Positions 52,724 to 61,602 are shown, counted from the stretch's first letter. The stretch: DNA of 64,000 nucleotides from Candidatus Aquidulcis sp. (GCA_020723385.1 DYIZ01000005.1:18325-82324), one strand, 5' to 3'. Made by a program: numbers and translations. The notes: a model not told the origin generated them from the letters alone.

Positions 52724-53533
52724 ATGAATGCAAACATCTACCGACACGAATTCCGTACTCGACTAAAATCGGTGGTCATCTGGTCGCTGGCTTTGACCTT
52801 CCTCGTCGCCTTCTTTTTTTCCATGTTCCCGGTATTTGCCGACCAGGCTGCACTGATGAACGAATTCCTGGCAAGATACCCACAGGAATTACGAGCCGCC
52901 TTCGGCATGGACAATATGGATCTGTCCACCGTGCTGGGTTTTTACAGTTTCATCTTCATGTTCGCTCAACTCTGCCTGGCGATCCAGGCCAGCAACTACG
53001 GCTTTGGGCTGGTCTCGATTGAAGAGAGTGAATTGACGGCGGACTTCCTGTTGAGCAAACCGGTCAGCCGCGCGCAGGTGCTGACCAGCAAACTGCTGGC
53101 CGCGCTGACAAGCCTGACCATCACCAACCTGGTGGTGTGGGTGGTCAGTTTCACAGCCATCACGCTCTTCGGCGAGCAGCGCGAGTACGAAACGGGTACG
53201 CTGATCCTGCTGCTGTTCAGCATCGTGATCTTCCAACTCTTTTTCCTGAGTGTGGGACTGGTCATCTCGCTGCTGGTCAAGCGCGTGCGCAGCGTAACGC
53301 CGTATGCGCTGGGCCTGGGCTTCGGCATGTACGTATTGAGCGCGTTCAGCGGCGTGTTTGGCGAGGTGGCGCTGGAGCTGGTCACGCCCTTCAAGCATCT
53401 GGCTGCGCCCTACATCGTCGAGCACGGCGCGTATGACACGCCGCTGGTGCTGATCAACGTGGCGGTCACCCTGGCTGCGCTGGCGGTCAGTTACTGGTTG
53501 TACACCCGCCGAGACATTCCGGCGGTATCGTAA
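52724..53533 (+). CDS. ABC-2-type permease, first subunit
   Basis: 269 residues with six membrane helices (~18-40, 70-90, 115-140, 150-180, 190-215, 235-258). The cytoplasmic stretch SIEESELTADFLLSKPVSRAQVLTSKL between helices 2 and 3 is the coupling region of ABC-2 exporters. It works with the ATPase upstream and the second permease downstream, which is similar in design. A multidrug or lipid export role is likely; no substrate motif seen. Confidence 0.92.
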   Translation: MNANIYRHEFRTRLKSVVIWSLALTFLVAFFFSMFPVFADQAALMNEFLARYPQELRAAFGMDNMDLSTVLGFYSFIFMFAQLCLAIQASNYGFGLVSIEESELTADFLLSKPVSRAQVLTSKLLAALTSLTITNLVVWVVSFTAITLFGEQREYETGTLILLLFSIVIFQLFFLSVGLVISLLVKRVRSVTPYALGLGFGMYVLSAFSGVFGEVALELVTPFKHLAAPYIVEHGAYDTPLVLINVAVTLAALAVSYWLYTRRDIPAVS

Positions 53534-53544
53534 GGAGAAATCCG

Positions 53545-54339
53545 ATGAACATCTTTCTTCGTGAGCTGAAGGCCAATCTCAAATCGCTGCTGATCTGGAG
53601 CGCGATAATCATACTGTTGATCTTTATGGCAGGGGCCAAATATTCCGCCTTTGCCGGCGATCCCGAGCTGCTGAATATGCTGGATTCGATGCCCCCGGCG
53701 CTGCTGGACGCCTTGAGCATGAGCGCCTTTAACCTGACCACGATCAGCGGTTTCTACGGCGTCATGTTCATCTACTTTGCGCTGATGGCCGCGATTGCAG
53801 CCGCTATATGGGGCAGCGACAGCATCTCCAAGGAAGAGCGCGACAAGACGGTCGAGTTTTCGCTGGTACTGCCGGTAACGCGCAGCAGGGTCGTCACGGC
53901 CAAGGCGCTGGCTGCGCTGGTCAACTGCGTTGTCTTCGTGCTGATCACCTGGGTGATGTCGCTGGTGGCTGTGCGGTCGTACAATCCCGACCAGGCTTTC
54001 TACAACTTCCTGGCGCTCGAAATGGAGGCCATGTTCGCCATTGAGCTGGTCTTCCTGGCCATTGGGCTGCTGCTGGGCTGCTCCATGAAGCAGTATAAAC
54101 TCTCTGGCTCAGCCGCCATAGCCATCATCCTGACAACCTATTTCATGTCCATCATGGCGGTGATGAACGAGAATCTGGATTTTCTGAAGTACTTCACGCC
54201 GTTCAAGTATTTCGACGCGGGCGAACTCTTGCGCACCGGCAAAATGGACGGGATGTACCTGCTTATCTCGGCGGCGATCGTCGTCGCCTGTGTGGCGGCG
54301 GCCTATTGGTTCTACAACAAGCGCGATTTGTATATATAA
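53545..54339 (+). CDS. ABC-2-type permease, second subunit
   Basis: 264 residues, same plan as the preceding permease: helices at ~16-36, 68-95, 118-140, 150-175, 186-205 and 233-255, with the coupling stretch SKEERDKTVEFSLVLPVTRSRVVTAKAL. A Shine-Dalgarno (aaggag) lies 7 bases before ATG 53545. The two permeases probably form a heterodimer with the shared ATPase. Confidence 0.92.
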   Translation: MNIFLRELKANLKSLLIWSAIIILLIFMAGAKYSAFAGDPELLNMLDSMPPALLDALSMSAFNLTTISGFYGVMFIYFALMAAIAAAIWGSDSISKEERDKTVEFSLVLPVTRSRVVTAKALAALVNCVVFVLITWVMSLVAVRSYNPDQAFYNFLALEMEAMFAIELVFLAIGLLLGCSMKQYKLSGSAAIAIILTTYFMSIMAVMNENLDFLKYFTPFKYFDAGELLRTGKMDGMYLLISAAIVVACVAAAYWFYNKRDLYI

Positions 54340-54388
54340 AGATAAGGTCTGGCGTATCCGGCCTGAACGCGAATGAGGCCAAAATCTG

Positions 54389-54428
54389 GGGAGTGTGGGC
54401 AGTGCAGCCGCCCGCACTCCCCAAATTT
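54389..54428 (+). terminator. intrinsic terminator of the ABC operon
   Basis: ggggagtgtgggc pairs with gcccgcactcccc over 13 bases with one G-U, followed by aaatttta. A clear terminator, 50 bases past the permease stop. Confidence 0.8.
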
Positions 54429-54466
54429 TAGGACTTAATCAATGAAACCTGGAAAGACCGCATTCT

Positions 54467-55225
54467 ATGGAGACAATTGGCCTTATTGCTGCGATGACCC
54501 AGGAAAGTGACGCCCTTCTTCGCTGCATCGAGGGTTGGAAGCGGATCGCGCTGGGGTCGTTTGGCTGTAAATCCTTTATCTTGTCCGGGCGAACCTGCCT
54601 GCTGGCCACATCCGGCATGGGTGTTCGGCGCGCCAGTGAGGCCGCCCGAAACCTGGTGGAAAAGAGCACACCGCGGTTACTCATCTCGTTCGGGATCGCC
54701 GGCGCTGTCGAAACGGACCTGGAGATTGGGGATGTGGTCGCGCCCGAATCCGTCTGCCGGCTGGATCAGGGGGTTCCCGGTCCGCTCCTGCCCCTCGCCC
54801 CTTGGCCTGTTGCGGCCTGGGACGCAGTTGCCCAGGTTCTTGGCAGGCGCGGCGCGCGTCTTTTGGCCGGAACCGCGGTCACAACCGGCGGATCCCAGGT
54901 TACGAAAAACCAGCTCAGAGAAATGAGTCACCCGATCCTGGAAATGGAGACGGCCGGAATCGCACAGGTGGCGGCGGAGAACGGGATTCCGCTTCTGTCC
55001 CTGCGAGCGATCAGCGATGGCCCGCGCGCCCCCATCCCCTTCGACCTGGGTGAGATAATGGACGAAGACGCCAACCTCCAGGCAGCCAGGATGCTGATGA
55101 CCATGCTTCGCCGCCCAGGGATCGTCCTCCATTTCAGGCGGTTGATGCGGAATACCCGGATCGCCGCCGACAACGCGGCGGTCGCGCTCGCCGCGGCATT
55201 AAGCCAAACCGGGAGACCAGGATGA
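54467..55225 (+). CDS. nucleoside phosphorylase/nucleosidase-family protein
   Basis: 252 residues of the PNP_UDP_1 fold: GLIAAMTQESDAL at the start, TSGMGVRRASEAA, FGIAGAVETDLEIGDVV, and the substrate-contact motif LEMETAGIAQVA. The pattern fits the MTA/SAH nucleosidase group, also seen in hopanoid-type phosphorylases. It likely cleaves a ribosyl-base bond. Its stop overlaps the next ATG (ATGA), so the following gene is cotranslated. The true substrate is uncertain. Confidence 0.85.
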   Translation: METIGLIAAMTQESDALLRCIEGWKRIALGSFGCKSFILSGRTCLLATSGMGVRRASEAARNLVEKSTPRLLISFGIAGAVETDLEIGDVVAPESVCRLDQGVPGPLLPLAPWPVAAWDAVAQVLGRRGARLLAGTAVTTGGSQVTKNQLREMSHPILEMETAGIAQVAAENGIPLLSLRAISDGPRAPIPFDLGEIMDEDANLQAARMLMTMLRRPGIVLHFRRLMRNTRIAADNAAVALAAALSQTGRPG

Positions 55226-55677
55226 CACAACCATGCCCAGAGTGCGGCGCTATCCTCGCCGAAGACAACAGTTGCCAAACGATTTTCGACTCGTTCCTCG
55301 TTCTCGAATTTTCAGACTCCGGGTATGGCAAGGTTCACATGCTGACTGTAGCTTGTTTTATGATCCAACATGGGCGCTACAGCGACGAAGCGCTCATCTG
55401 GATCGAACAACAGCTCCGCGCCTACTTGGAAGAAGGGATACCGACCGATCAGATTCGTCAGATGGCTGCCAAAGAAACCAACCAGAGCAGGCGCGCCTGG
55501 AGGGTTAATCGCCGGCCGGATGCGCCGCAATTACCGAAAATTGCCTGGTCAATGACAATAGCCGACGTGGCATCGAGTTATCAGGATGCTGAGAGCTACT
55601 GCGAACTAGTAACACAGTGGGCGCGGATAACTTTGCGAGAAATGCGCCCCCTATTTGATCGTACATCGAGGAGGTGA
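55222..55677 (+). CDS. DUF5946-like small protein
   Basis: 151 residues. Zinc-type CPECGA at the start, then CQTIFDSFLVLEFSD, YGKVHMLTVACFMIQH and a C-terminal helical part (YCELVTQWARITLREM). The pattern matches the uncharacterised DUF5946 group. It overlaps the nucleosidase by four bases, which suggests a shared pathway. The 10-base gap to the converging radical SAM gene leaves no terminator. Confidence 0.7.
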   Translation: MTQPCPECGAILAEDNSCQTIFDSFLVLEFSDSGYGKVHMLTVACFMIQHGRYSDEALIWIEQQLRAYLEEGIPTDQIRQMAAKETNQSRRAWRVNRRPDAPQLPKIAWSMTIADVASSYQDAESYCELVTQWARITLREMRPLFDRTSRR

Positions 55678-55687
55678 AGGATGTGCA

Positions 55688-56950
55688 TCACGGGCAACGG
55701 ATTACCCCCTGCGCCCATAGACAACCGCCGCAAGCCAGTTCCGTGTTGCCCAGGCAATCCTCCAGGTTTTCTTCGGAAAGCTCACAGCCATTGCAAAACG
55801 TACATGGGGAAAAGTCAAAACGCTGCACTCGCTCACGCAAGTTTGCATAATCAGTGTCATTCCACAAATCCAGCAGATCGCGTTCGAGAATGCTGCCCAC
55901 CGAATAGGCCCGCGAAATGCGCCGCCGTTTTCCAAAATAATTCTGATTGGTGTGCAGCAGCGGCAGACAAGGGCAAACACTCCCATCCCAGCGGATTGCG
56001 GTACTCCCTTGCTCGATAAAAGGACAGGTATCCACCGCCCGGTTGAACTCGTACCCCGCCAGTTCCAGGCGATACTTCCGTGCGACAATTTCTGCCAGGG
56101 CATCTTTGGTCAGCGCATTCGAATCCATGCGCGGCAGGCTCACAATCGGGAAAGATGTTGTCTGGCGGCCAGCGGTGTTATAGATCGTTCGATTGTATAG
56201 AATTTGCTCGTTCAGTTCGGGCGTATGCGCCAGAACGTTGCTGATCGAGAAAGCTTTGGCCCCCAGGCTGGTTCCAAGCCGCAAGAGTTCCGGGAGATCG
56301 GCGATACTGTTTTCCATGGCCACAAAGGCGATGCCCAATTGGGGTTTAGTGTTGTCTATATCGTGGGCCTTAAACCGAATCCTACGCAGCGCGTTCAAAT
56401 TCTCGATGACTCTCGGCAGCGACGATCCCAGGCGCACATCCGAGTAGCTCTCCGGGGTGGCGCCATCCAGTGAGACCCACAGCATATCCAATCCGGAGCG
56501 GATGAACTGAAGCGAAATCTCCTCGTCGAGCAAAACACCATTGGTAATCAATTCCACTCTAGCCCCCATCATCTTGAGCCGTTTCACCCATTCGACAACT
56601 TTTGGGTGAGTGAGCGGCTCGCCGTATCCGCCGAGGAAAACCGTGGGGATGGGCGAGACGCTTTGTAACCCATCAAAGATGCGCTCGAAAACCAGGTCGC
56701 TCATATTCCCCGGCTGTTCGTCCCAAACGTTGCGGATGCAAGTGCGGCAGTCCAAATTACAGCGGTTGGTTATTTCGATGTACACTTTAGCCAGGTGAGT
56801 GATGGGCCGCAGCAGCCGGATTTCGTTGCTGCCTTCGTCCAGGTGAATTTCGATCCCCGGCTCGATCCCAAACCGCGCCATTATCTCAGGCGGAAGAATC
56901 AAACGACCGTTTTCGTCTACCTGCGCTTTGAGCAGTTGTTTTTGGTTCAT
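55688..56950 (-). CDS. radical SAM maturase with AbrB-like N-terminus (tungsten enzyme type)
   Basis: 420 residues. Residues ~1-50 are a SpoVT/AbrB-like DNA-binding fold (GRLILPPEIMARFGIEPG). Residues ~55-260 are a radical SAM domain with CNLDCRTC (~68-75) and GGYGEPLTHPK. The C-terminal part has SPASM-type cysteines (SVCPCLPLL, CTFCNGC, LACGGCLW) for additional Fe-S clusters. This architecture matches maturases found beside tungsten aldehyde:ferredoxin oxidoreductases. It starts at ATG 56950, 15 bases after the MoaA stop, and is the last gene of the minus-strand locus. Confidence 0.9.
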   Translation of the reverse strand: MNQKQLLKAQVDENGRLILPPEIMARFGIEPGIEIHLDEGSNEIRLLRPITHLAKVYIEITNRCNLDCRTCIRNVWDEQPGNMSDLVFERIFDGLQSVSPIPTVFLGGYGEPLTHPKVVEWVKRLKMMGARVELITNGVLLDEEISLQFIRSGLDMLWVSLDGATPESYSDVRLGSSLPRVIENLNALRRIRFKAHDIDNTKPQLGIAFVAMENSIADLPELLRLGTSLGAKAFSISNVLAHTPELNEQILYNRTIYNTAGRQTTSFPIVSLPRMDSNALTKDALAEIVARKYRLELAGYEFNRAVDTCPFIEQGSTAIRWDGSVCPCLPLLHTNQNYFGKRRRISRAYSVGSILERDLLDLWNDTDYANLRERVQRFDFSPCTFCNGCELSEENLEDCLGNTELACGGCLWAQGVIRCP

Positions 56951-56965
56951 AGACGCCGCACCCGC

Positions 56966-57967
56966 TTACCCCCCAATTTGCGCCATCCGGCGGGATTCTG
57001 GATAGTGCTGCAAAAACAGCTCGTGGCCCAAGGGCTTGGCGTCAACCGCTTGCTGGATCAACTGCGGGAGCGGCTCGCCGGCCCGCAGCGCGGCGCGCAG
57101 GTTGGTCTCCCCATCCATCAACAGACAGGGACGCAGGCAGCCATCTGCGGTCAGACGAAGACGGTTGCAGTTCTGGCAGAAGTGCTCACCCAGGGGGGAG
57201 ATGAACCCCACGGTTCCCAGCGCCCCAGGGATGCGAAAAGTGCGGGCGGGGCCATTTCCGGTTGGCGAGGCCACCGGTTCGATGTCGAACCGAGAGAGAC
57301 GCGTCAGCATTTCCTGCACCGGCAGGTAGCGATCTTCCCTGGCTGGGAAGCCAACGCCCCAGGCGTGAGCGTTGCCCACCGGCATCAACTCGATGAACCG
57401 CACATGCCAGGGATTCTCGACCGTCAACCGCGCCAGCGCGGGCAGCTCGTCGGCGTTGAGGCCGTTCACCACCACGGTATTCAACTTGATGGGGGTAAGC
57501 CCCGCCCTTTCGGCGGCGGCGATCCCGCGCCACTCCCGCCCGATCTCCCCGCCGCGCGTGATGCGCCTGAACTTGCCTGCATCCAGTGTATCGAGGCTGA
57601 TGTTCACCCGTCTCAGCCCCGCCTCGGCCAAGGGCCGCGCAAGCCTTTCGAGCAGCATCCCATTGGTGGTGAGGCTGACTTCCTCGATGGCAGGGATGTC
57701 GGCGATGCGCCTGACAATTTCGACGATATCCGGGCGAATGAGCGGCTCGCCGCCCGTGAGTCGAACGCGCCTCACCCCAGCGCACGCCAGAGCCGCTGTG
57801 ACGCGAATAATTTCATCTGCTGAAAGTTCGTTCTCACGCGCCTGCCACTGGATCCCCTTTTCCGGCAGGCAGTAGACGCAGCGCAAATTACACAGGTCAG
57901 TGATCGAGATGCGCAGGTACGTTATCGAGCGCCCAAAGCGGTCAATCAGCGTCATGGGGGCAGCCAT
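56966..57967 (-). CDS. moaA: GTP 3',8-cyclase, molybdopterin biosynthesis
   Basis: 333 residues. Radical SAM CNLRCVYC (~26-33), TGGEPL, the C-terminal second cluster CQNCNRLRLTADGCLRPCL, and a C-terminal GG that enters the active site. It makes 3',8-cyclo-GTP, the first step of pterin cofactor synthesis. ATG 57967 is preferred; it overlaps the upstream stop as TGATG. Its presence in this cluster supplies pterin for the tungsten enzyme rather than a stand-alone moa operon. Confidence 0.96.
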   Translation of the reverse strand: MAAPMTLIDRFGRSITYLRISITDLCNLRCVYCLPEKGIQWQARENELSADEIIRVTAALACAGVRRVRLTGGEPLIRPDIVEIVRRIADIPAIEEVSLTTNGMLLERLARPLAEAGLRRVNISLDTLDAGKFRRITRGGEIGREWRGIAAAERAGLTPIKLNTVVVNGLNADELPALARLTVENPWHVRFIELMPVGNAHAWGVGFPAREDRYLPVQEMLTRLSRFDIEPVASPTGNGPARTFRIPGALGTVGFISPLGEHFCQNCNRLRLTADGCLRPCLLMDGETNLRAALRAGEPLPQLIQQAVDAKPLGHELFLQHYPESRRMAQIGG

Positions 57968-58206
57968 CACCCGCCTCCAACGGGAGGAAACATTCCCACG
58001 ACATCGCCAGCTTCGAGTTTTACGCTCCGCTCTTGAATGATGTTATTGACGAAAACGATGTGTGTCTCCTCTTGAGGGATTCTCAAATGGTCAATCAAAT
58101 TCTGCACACTGGAACCTTCGGGCAACTCGACTTCAAAGGGGCTGCCCGCCCGGACGCCGCTTTTGTAACGGGTGAGAGTTGCAAAGAGTTTCACAGTCAC
58201 GAACAT
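57967..58206 (-). CDS. MoaD/ThiS-type sulfur carrier, copy 1
   Basis: 79 residues from ATG 58206. Beta-grasp pattern: MFVTVKLFATLTRY, LPEGSSVQNLIDHL, and VFVNN, ending FPPVGGG, the C-terminal Gly-Gly needed for thiocarboxylation plus one extra Gly. The extra Gly differs from the usual GG end. It overlaps moaA by TGATG. It would donate sulfur to pterin dithiolene. Confidence 0.9.
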   Translation of the reverse strand: MFVTVKLFATLTRYKSGVRAGSPFEVELPEGSSVQNLIDHLRIPQEETHIVFVNNIIQERSVKLEAGDVVGMFPPVGGG

Positions 58207-58237
58207 GATCGTTCCCTCGGTTGCGTCCTTGGCGTCT

Positions 58238-59041
58238 TTATGGAGATGATACTTTGAATACAATGTTTGCCAGGCTCGAAGCGATCCCGGTTTCCGATGC
58301 GGCGTAAGGCAACAGCCCCAACGTCACTCGCAGGGTATCCCGCCGCACGCGGAGACGCGCGAAGCCCGGTTCAGCCGGGCCGGGAAACGGCAGGTATTCC
58401 TCGATTTCCCAGTTGTGAACGGGCAGCTCACGCAAATAGAAAGCCTGCAATGCGCCAATTCCAGCTTTACCGGCAAAGGCGCGCCATTGCTGAATCTCAG
58501 CTATATCGGTAAGGAGGCTGTTCGGGTCAACGGATACGTAACCCGGCGGCAGGGGCAAGCCCTCCGGGCTGACGTTGATACCCAGCATTCGATTTGGGAA
58601 ACGCAAGCTGGAAATAATCTTAGAAGCGACTGGCTCGAACTGCTCGCGCGCTTCTTTGGGATGGGTCGCCATGAATTGCAACACTCGAAAATCATGCGTC
58701 AAAATGCCCACCCACAACCGCCGGGGGTCCTTTTTGGGCAGCACGATCTCCGCCTCGAGGCCGGTGGATTTTCCGATCTTCCAGGGGGCAGAGCCTATAT
58801 CTTTGGCGCCCAGTAACCCCGCCAACATGCCAATATGGCGGGTCCACAACGGCTCGATGGATTGGCGCTCCCAGTTCCATTCAGCGCGTACCAGTAATTG
58901 CCCGGCGTTTTCGACACCATCATCCAAGGTTTGCAGATCAACTTTCGGGGCGAAAGCCTCCGCATCCTGGGCCGGTTGGTGCGTCCAATCATCGGGATAG
59001 GTCAACTCATATCCCCAAAGAATGTGTCGAAATATGGGCAT
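58238..59041 (-). CDS. uncharacterised protein in the AOR cluster
   Basis: 267 residues. ATG 59041 is preferred to 59071 because the longer N-terminus comes from a hairpin. The protein is soluble, with no signal peptide, and reads GYELTYPDDWTHQP, LLVRAEWNWERQS and TGLEAEIVLPKKD, mixed alpha/beta. No conserved cysteines or nucleotide motif. It lies between AOR and MoaD, so a role in enzyme maturation or electron transfer is possible, but I do not recognise the family. Confidence 0.7.
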   Translation of the reverse strand: MPIFRHILWGYELTYPDDWTHQPAQDAEAFAPKVDLQTLDDGVENAGQLLVRAEWNWERQSIEPLWTRHIGMLAGLLGAKDIGSAPWKIGKSTGLEAEIVLPKKDPRRLWVGILTHDFRVLQFMATHPKEAREQFEPVASKIISSLRFPNRMLGINVSPEGLPLPPGYVSVDPNSLLTDIAEIQQWRAFAGKAGIGALQAFYLRELPVHNWEIEEYLPFPGPAEPGFARLRVRRDTLRVTLGLLPYAASETGIASSLANIVFKVSSP

Positions 59042-59053
59042 GGGGTAAATTTT

Positions 59054-59085
59054 CCCCGGGCGCGGTCCCACCTCCGCGCCCGGGG
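59054..59085 (-). terminator. GC-rich hairpin between AOR and downstream genes
   Basis: A 12-bp perfect stem (ccccgggcgcgg / ccgcgcccgggg) with an 8-base loop, followed on the minus strand by aaaattt. It could attenuate transcription from AOR into the maturation genes. Confidence 0.6.
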
Positions 59086-59104
59086 CCTTGTGCTGGATTA
59101 GATT

Positions 59105-60871
59105 TCAGTCTTTGTGCCCGTTATGCACCCAGGCAAAGACGGAATCGAGCTGTTCGTCGGTGATCGTCCACTTGACGTTGTGCGGCGGCAGCGATTCTTC
59201 GCGCATGAACTCCGGCGGGCGGTCGTCCTCGGCGGTGAAGCCGGCTTTCTCGTTGAAGAGGCGCTCCATTTTCAGGATTTCTTTGCCAAGCGGAACGACA
59301 TCCGCACCGGTGATAGCCAGCCCGGTGACGCCTGCCACCGATTCGGCCATGCCTTCCCAGCCTTTGGCAATATCCAGGATGGGGAAAGCGATGAACAGGC
59401 AGTAGCCGGTGCTGTCAATAAAGGCGGTGGCTGCCTGGAAGGTGAGCGACAACTCGGCTTTGCCCTCGTTCGAGAGGGGATCCAGCTTGCCGCTGACACC
59501 GGCGATTTCAGGGGCGATGGTGTACCCGGCGGTGTGATCGGCGCCCATGGGGGAGGTGGCATAGGTGACGCCGATGCCCTTGACGGCGCGCGGCTCGTAG
59601 GCCGGCATGGACTGACCTTTGACAGTGGGGACGCGGTTTACGCCGAAAGCCTTGGCGGTGGCCTCGACACCCTGCCCGAGGATGCGTCCCAGCGGCGTAC
59701 CCTTGCGAATTTCGTCGAAGGTTTTCAGCGCGCCCTCGGCATCGCCAAATTCGAGCAAGCCGCCTTCCATCGCCATTGCGACCGTATTCCCGGCTTCGAT
59801 GGTGTCCAGGCCGATGTCGTTGCACTCGCGGGTCATCTGAGCGATGAAGTCCAGCTTGTCAATCCCGCAGTTGGCGCCCATGGCCCAGGTGGTTTCGTAC
59901 TCGATGCAGGAGACTACCGCTTCGCCGGTCTCGTCAGGGTAGATGTTGGAGCATTTGATGATGCAGCCCGGATGGCAGCCGTGACCCATCATCCCCTCGC
60001 CGCCGCGCTTCTCGCACACTTCGGCGATGGCTTCGCCTGAGATTTTGGCAGCGCCCTCGAACTGCCCGGCGCTGAAGTTACGGGTGGGCAAGCCGCCCGC
60101 TTCGTTCAGGATGTTGACCAGAACGGCTGTCCCGAAGGCATTCAGGCCGCCGCCTTTCTTGGTCAGGCCGTGCTCCTGGATCGATTCGGTCAGCTTCTTC
60201 CGCCCTTGCTTGAACAGGTCCTGATTGGCGATCTCTACCCCAGGCCCGCCTTTGTCAACGACGATCATAGCCTTGACGCCGCGTGCGCCCATTACTGCGC
60301 CCATACCGCCGCGGCCCGCGTAACGCCCCGGTTTATTCTCGGGGTCGTTCACCGAGATGCCGGCGTTGGAAAGCTTCATCTCGCCGGCCTGTCCGATGCC
60401 GATCACGGCTGTCTTGGGATATTTCTTCCAGAGCAGATCATCCACCTCGTACATGCCTTTGCCCATCAGATCGGCGGCATCCTGGAATTCGACGCCGTCA
60501 TTGCTGACGATCAGGGTGTACCATTTGCCCTTTGCTGGAGTACCTTCCACGATGATGGCTGCCAGGCCGAGCTTGGCGATCATCTGGCCGCTCAACCCGC
60601 CGGCATTGGATTCCTTGATGCCGCCGGTGAGCGGGCTTTTCCCGCCGAAGGAGGTGCGCCCGCTGCTGGGAGCCGCCGGGCTTCCGGTGACCCATCCGGG
60701 CGCGATGACGAGCTTGTTGTTCGGCCCGAGCGGGTGGCACATCGGGTCCACCTCGTCGCAGACGATGGCCGAGGTCAGCCCGCGCCCGGCCCAGCGTGAC
60801 CATTTCTCAGGCACATCTTCGTAGGCGGCCTTCAGGTTGGTCATATTGATTCTGAGGATCTTTTTTGCCAT
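59105..60871 (-). CDS. tungsten aldehyde:ferredoxin oxidoreductase-family enzyme
   Basis: 588 residues. The family oxidises aldehydes to carboxylic acids with a tungsten bis-pterin and a 4Fe-4S cluster, passing electrons to ferredoxin, in the cytosol. Pterin-contact AGRGGMGAVMG (~180-190), cluster ligands CHPGCIIKC (~297-305), and a later DSTGYC (~490) are present. The length is close to characterised AORs (about 600). It is next to MoaA, MoaD-type proteins and a maturase. Substrate preference is not predictable. Confidence 0.95.
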   Translation of the reverse strand: MAKKILRINMTNLKAAYEDVPEKWSRWAGRGLTSAIVCDEVDPMCHPLGPNNKLVIAPGWVTGSPAAPSSGRTSFGGKSPLTGGIKESNAGGLSGQMIAKLGLAAIIVEGTPAKGKWYTLIVSNDGVEFQDAADLMGKGMYEVDDLLWKKYPKTAVIGIGQAGEMKLSNAGISVNDPENKPGRYAGRGGMGAVMGARGVKAMIVVDKGGPGVEIANQDLFKQGRKKLTESIQEHGLTKKGGGLNAFGTAVLVNILNEAGGLPTRNFSAGQFEGAAKISGEAIAEVCEKRGGEGMMGHGCHPGCIIKCSNIYPDETGEAVVSCIEYETTWAMGANCGIDKLDFIAQMTRECNDIGLDTIEAGNTVAMAMEGGLLEFGDAEGALKTFDEIRKGTPLGRILGQGVEATAKAFGVNRVPTVKGQSMPAYEPRAVKGIGVTYATSPMGADHTAGYTIAPEIAGVSGKLDPLSNEGKAELSLTFQAATAFIDSTGYCLFIAFPILDIAKGWEGMAESVAGVTGLAITGADVVPLGKEILKMERLFNEKAGFTAEDDRPPEFMREESLPPHNVKWTITDEQLDSVFAWVHNGHKD

Positions 60872-60926
60872 TGTTTCTACTCCTTTTTCTAGAATGACGA
60901 TTGTATTTTTTCGTGTGAGCCAGATT

Positions 60927-61292
60927 TTATTGGTAGGAATGATGCATCGCGCCGTGAGCCTTCAACGCGGTCCTTAATCCTTCGGACATTGGCAGACCAT
61001 CCCGGTATTGAAAAGGGAACAAGCGATCGGTCGAAAATATCCCCACGTGATCGCCGTCGTTGAGCAGCTCATTGGCGCCGGTATTCAGCCCCGGCACGTC
61101 GCAGAGCACGGCATTGATAAATAAGTACCCCCGTTCGCTTTGAGGAATACCGAGATGAGTCAGCAAATCCGTTTTGCCAGCGCCGAGATCTAGCTCGATG
61201 TCCAACTGCGCCACATAGCGCCCATTGCCAAACCTGGCCAATGAGCCATACAGGCAAACATTGACTGTGATCGTTCGTTTGCTTGCTTCCAC
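60927..61292 (-). CDS. ubiquitin-like protein without Gly-Gly end, copy 2
   Basis: 121 residues. The fold matches a MoaD-like beta-grasp: ITVNVCLYGSLARFG, KTDLLTHLGIPQSERGYLFINAV, GDHVGIFSTDRL, with an added C-terminal tail ending AMHHSYQ instead of GG. It therefore cannot be thiocarboxylated in the usual way. It sits directly before AOR and may be a structural or regulatory subunit. The start is ATG 61292. Confidence 0.8.
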   Translation of the reverse strand: MEASKRTITVNVCLYGSLARFGNGRYVAQLDIELDLGAGKTDLLTHLGIPQSERGYLFINAVLCDVPGLNTGANELLNDGDHVGIFSTDRLFPFQYRDGLPMSEGLRTALKAHGAMHHSYQ

Positions 61293-61333
61293 AAAAATAG
61301 TATAAGGTAAATGGCCCCCTCTTTATTTACCTC

Positions 61334-61390
61334 AAAGTACAGTCTTTCGAGTATCCCGAAGGGAATAAACCTGTACTTTCGACCAGGAAA
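61334..61390 (-). promoter_or_regulatory. conserved leader element, copy 1
   Basis: The minus strand has aaagtacag ... ctgtacttt (arms 61371-61379 and 61334-61342, 9-bp perfect pairing), opening with CCTGGTCGAAAGTACAGGTT. A related sequence is present at 63145-63205, upstream of another gene in the same cluster. It lies about 40 bases before the gene at 61292. A structured mRNA element is possible. Confidence 0.45.
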
Positions 61391-61455
61391 ACCCTGGCCG
61401 AGGCTTGCCGAGTAAAAAAGAGGTTCCCTGGGAATTGCCGTTATCCGCCGTCAGT

Positions 61456-61484
61456 GGTAGGTCGGATTGGCAATCCGACCTACC
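61456..61484. repeat. palindromic repeat
   Basis: A 13-bp perfect stem (ggtaggtcggatt / aatccgacctacc) with a 3-base loop. Resembles dispersed bacterial palindromes. Confidence 0.7.
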
Positions 61485-61532
61485 TTGCGCCGCCAAATAA
61501 GCCGGTTTGTCACGGCGATTCCTGATGAGTCA

Positions 61533-61571
61533 TACAAGAGACAGCCGCCTTTGAAGCGGCTGTCTCTTGTA
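61533..61571. repeat. long perfect hairpin
   Basis: A 16-bp perfect stem (tacaagagacagccgc / gcggctgtctcttgta) with loop ctttgaa. Could be a terminator or repeat. Confidence 0.7.
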
Positions 61572-61602
61572 GCAAGTCTCAATATGGGGCGTGCTCCGTT
61601 GG

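Noticed and set aside
56795..57823. 342-residue plus-strand frame over moaA and the end of the radical SAM gene
   Set aside because: It is antisense to two well-identified genes, lacks a ribosome binding site and has low-complexity GC-driven composition.
59114..60040. 308-residue plus-strand frame over AOR
   Set aside because: Antisense to a clear AOR gene; open only because of high GC at third positions.
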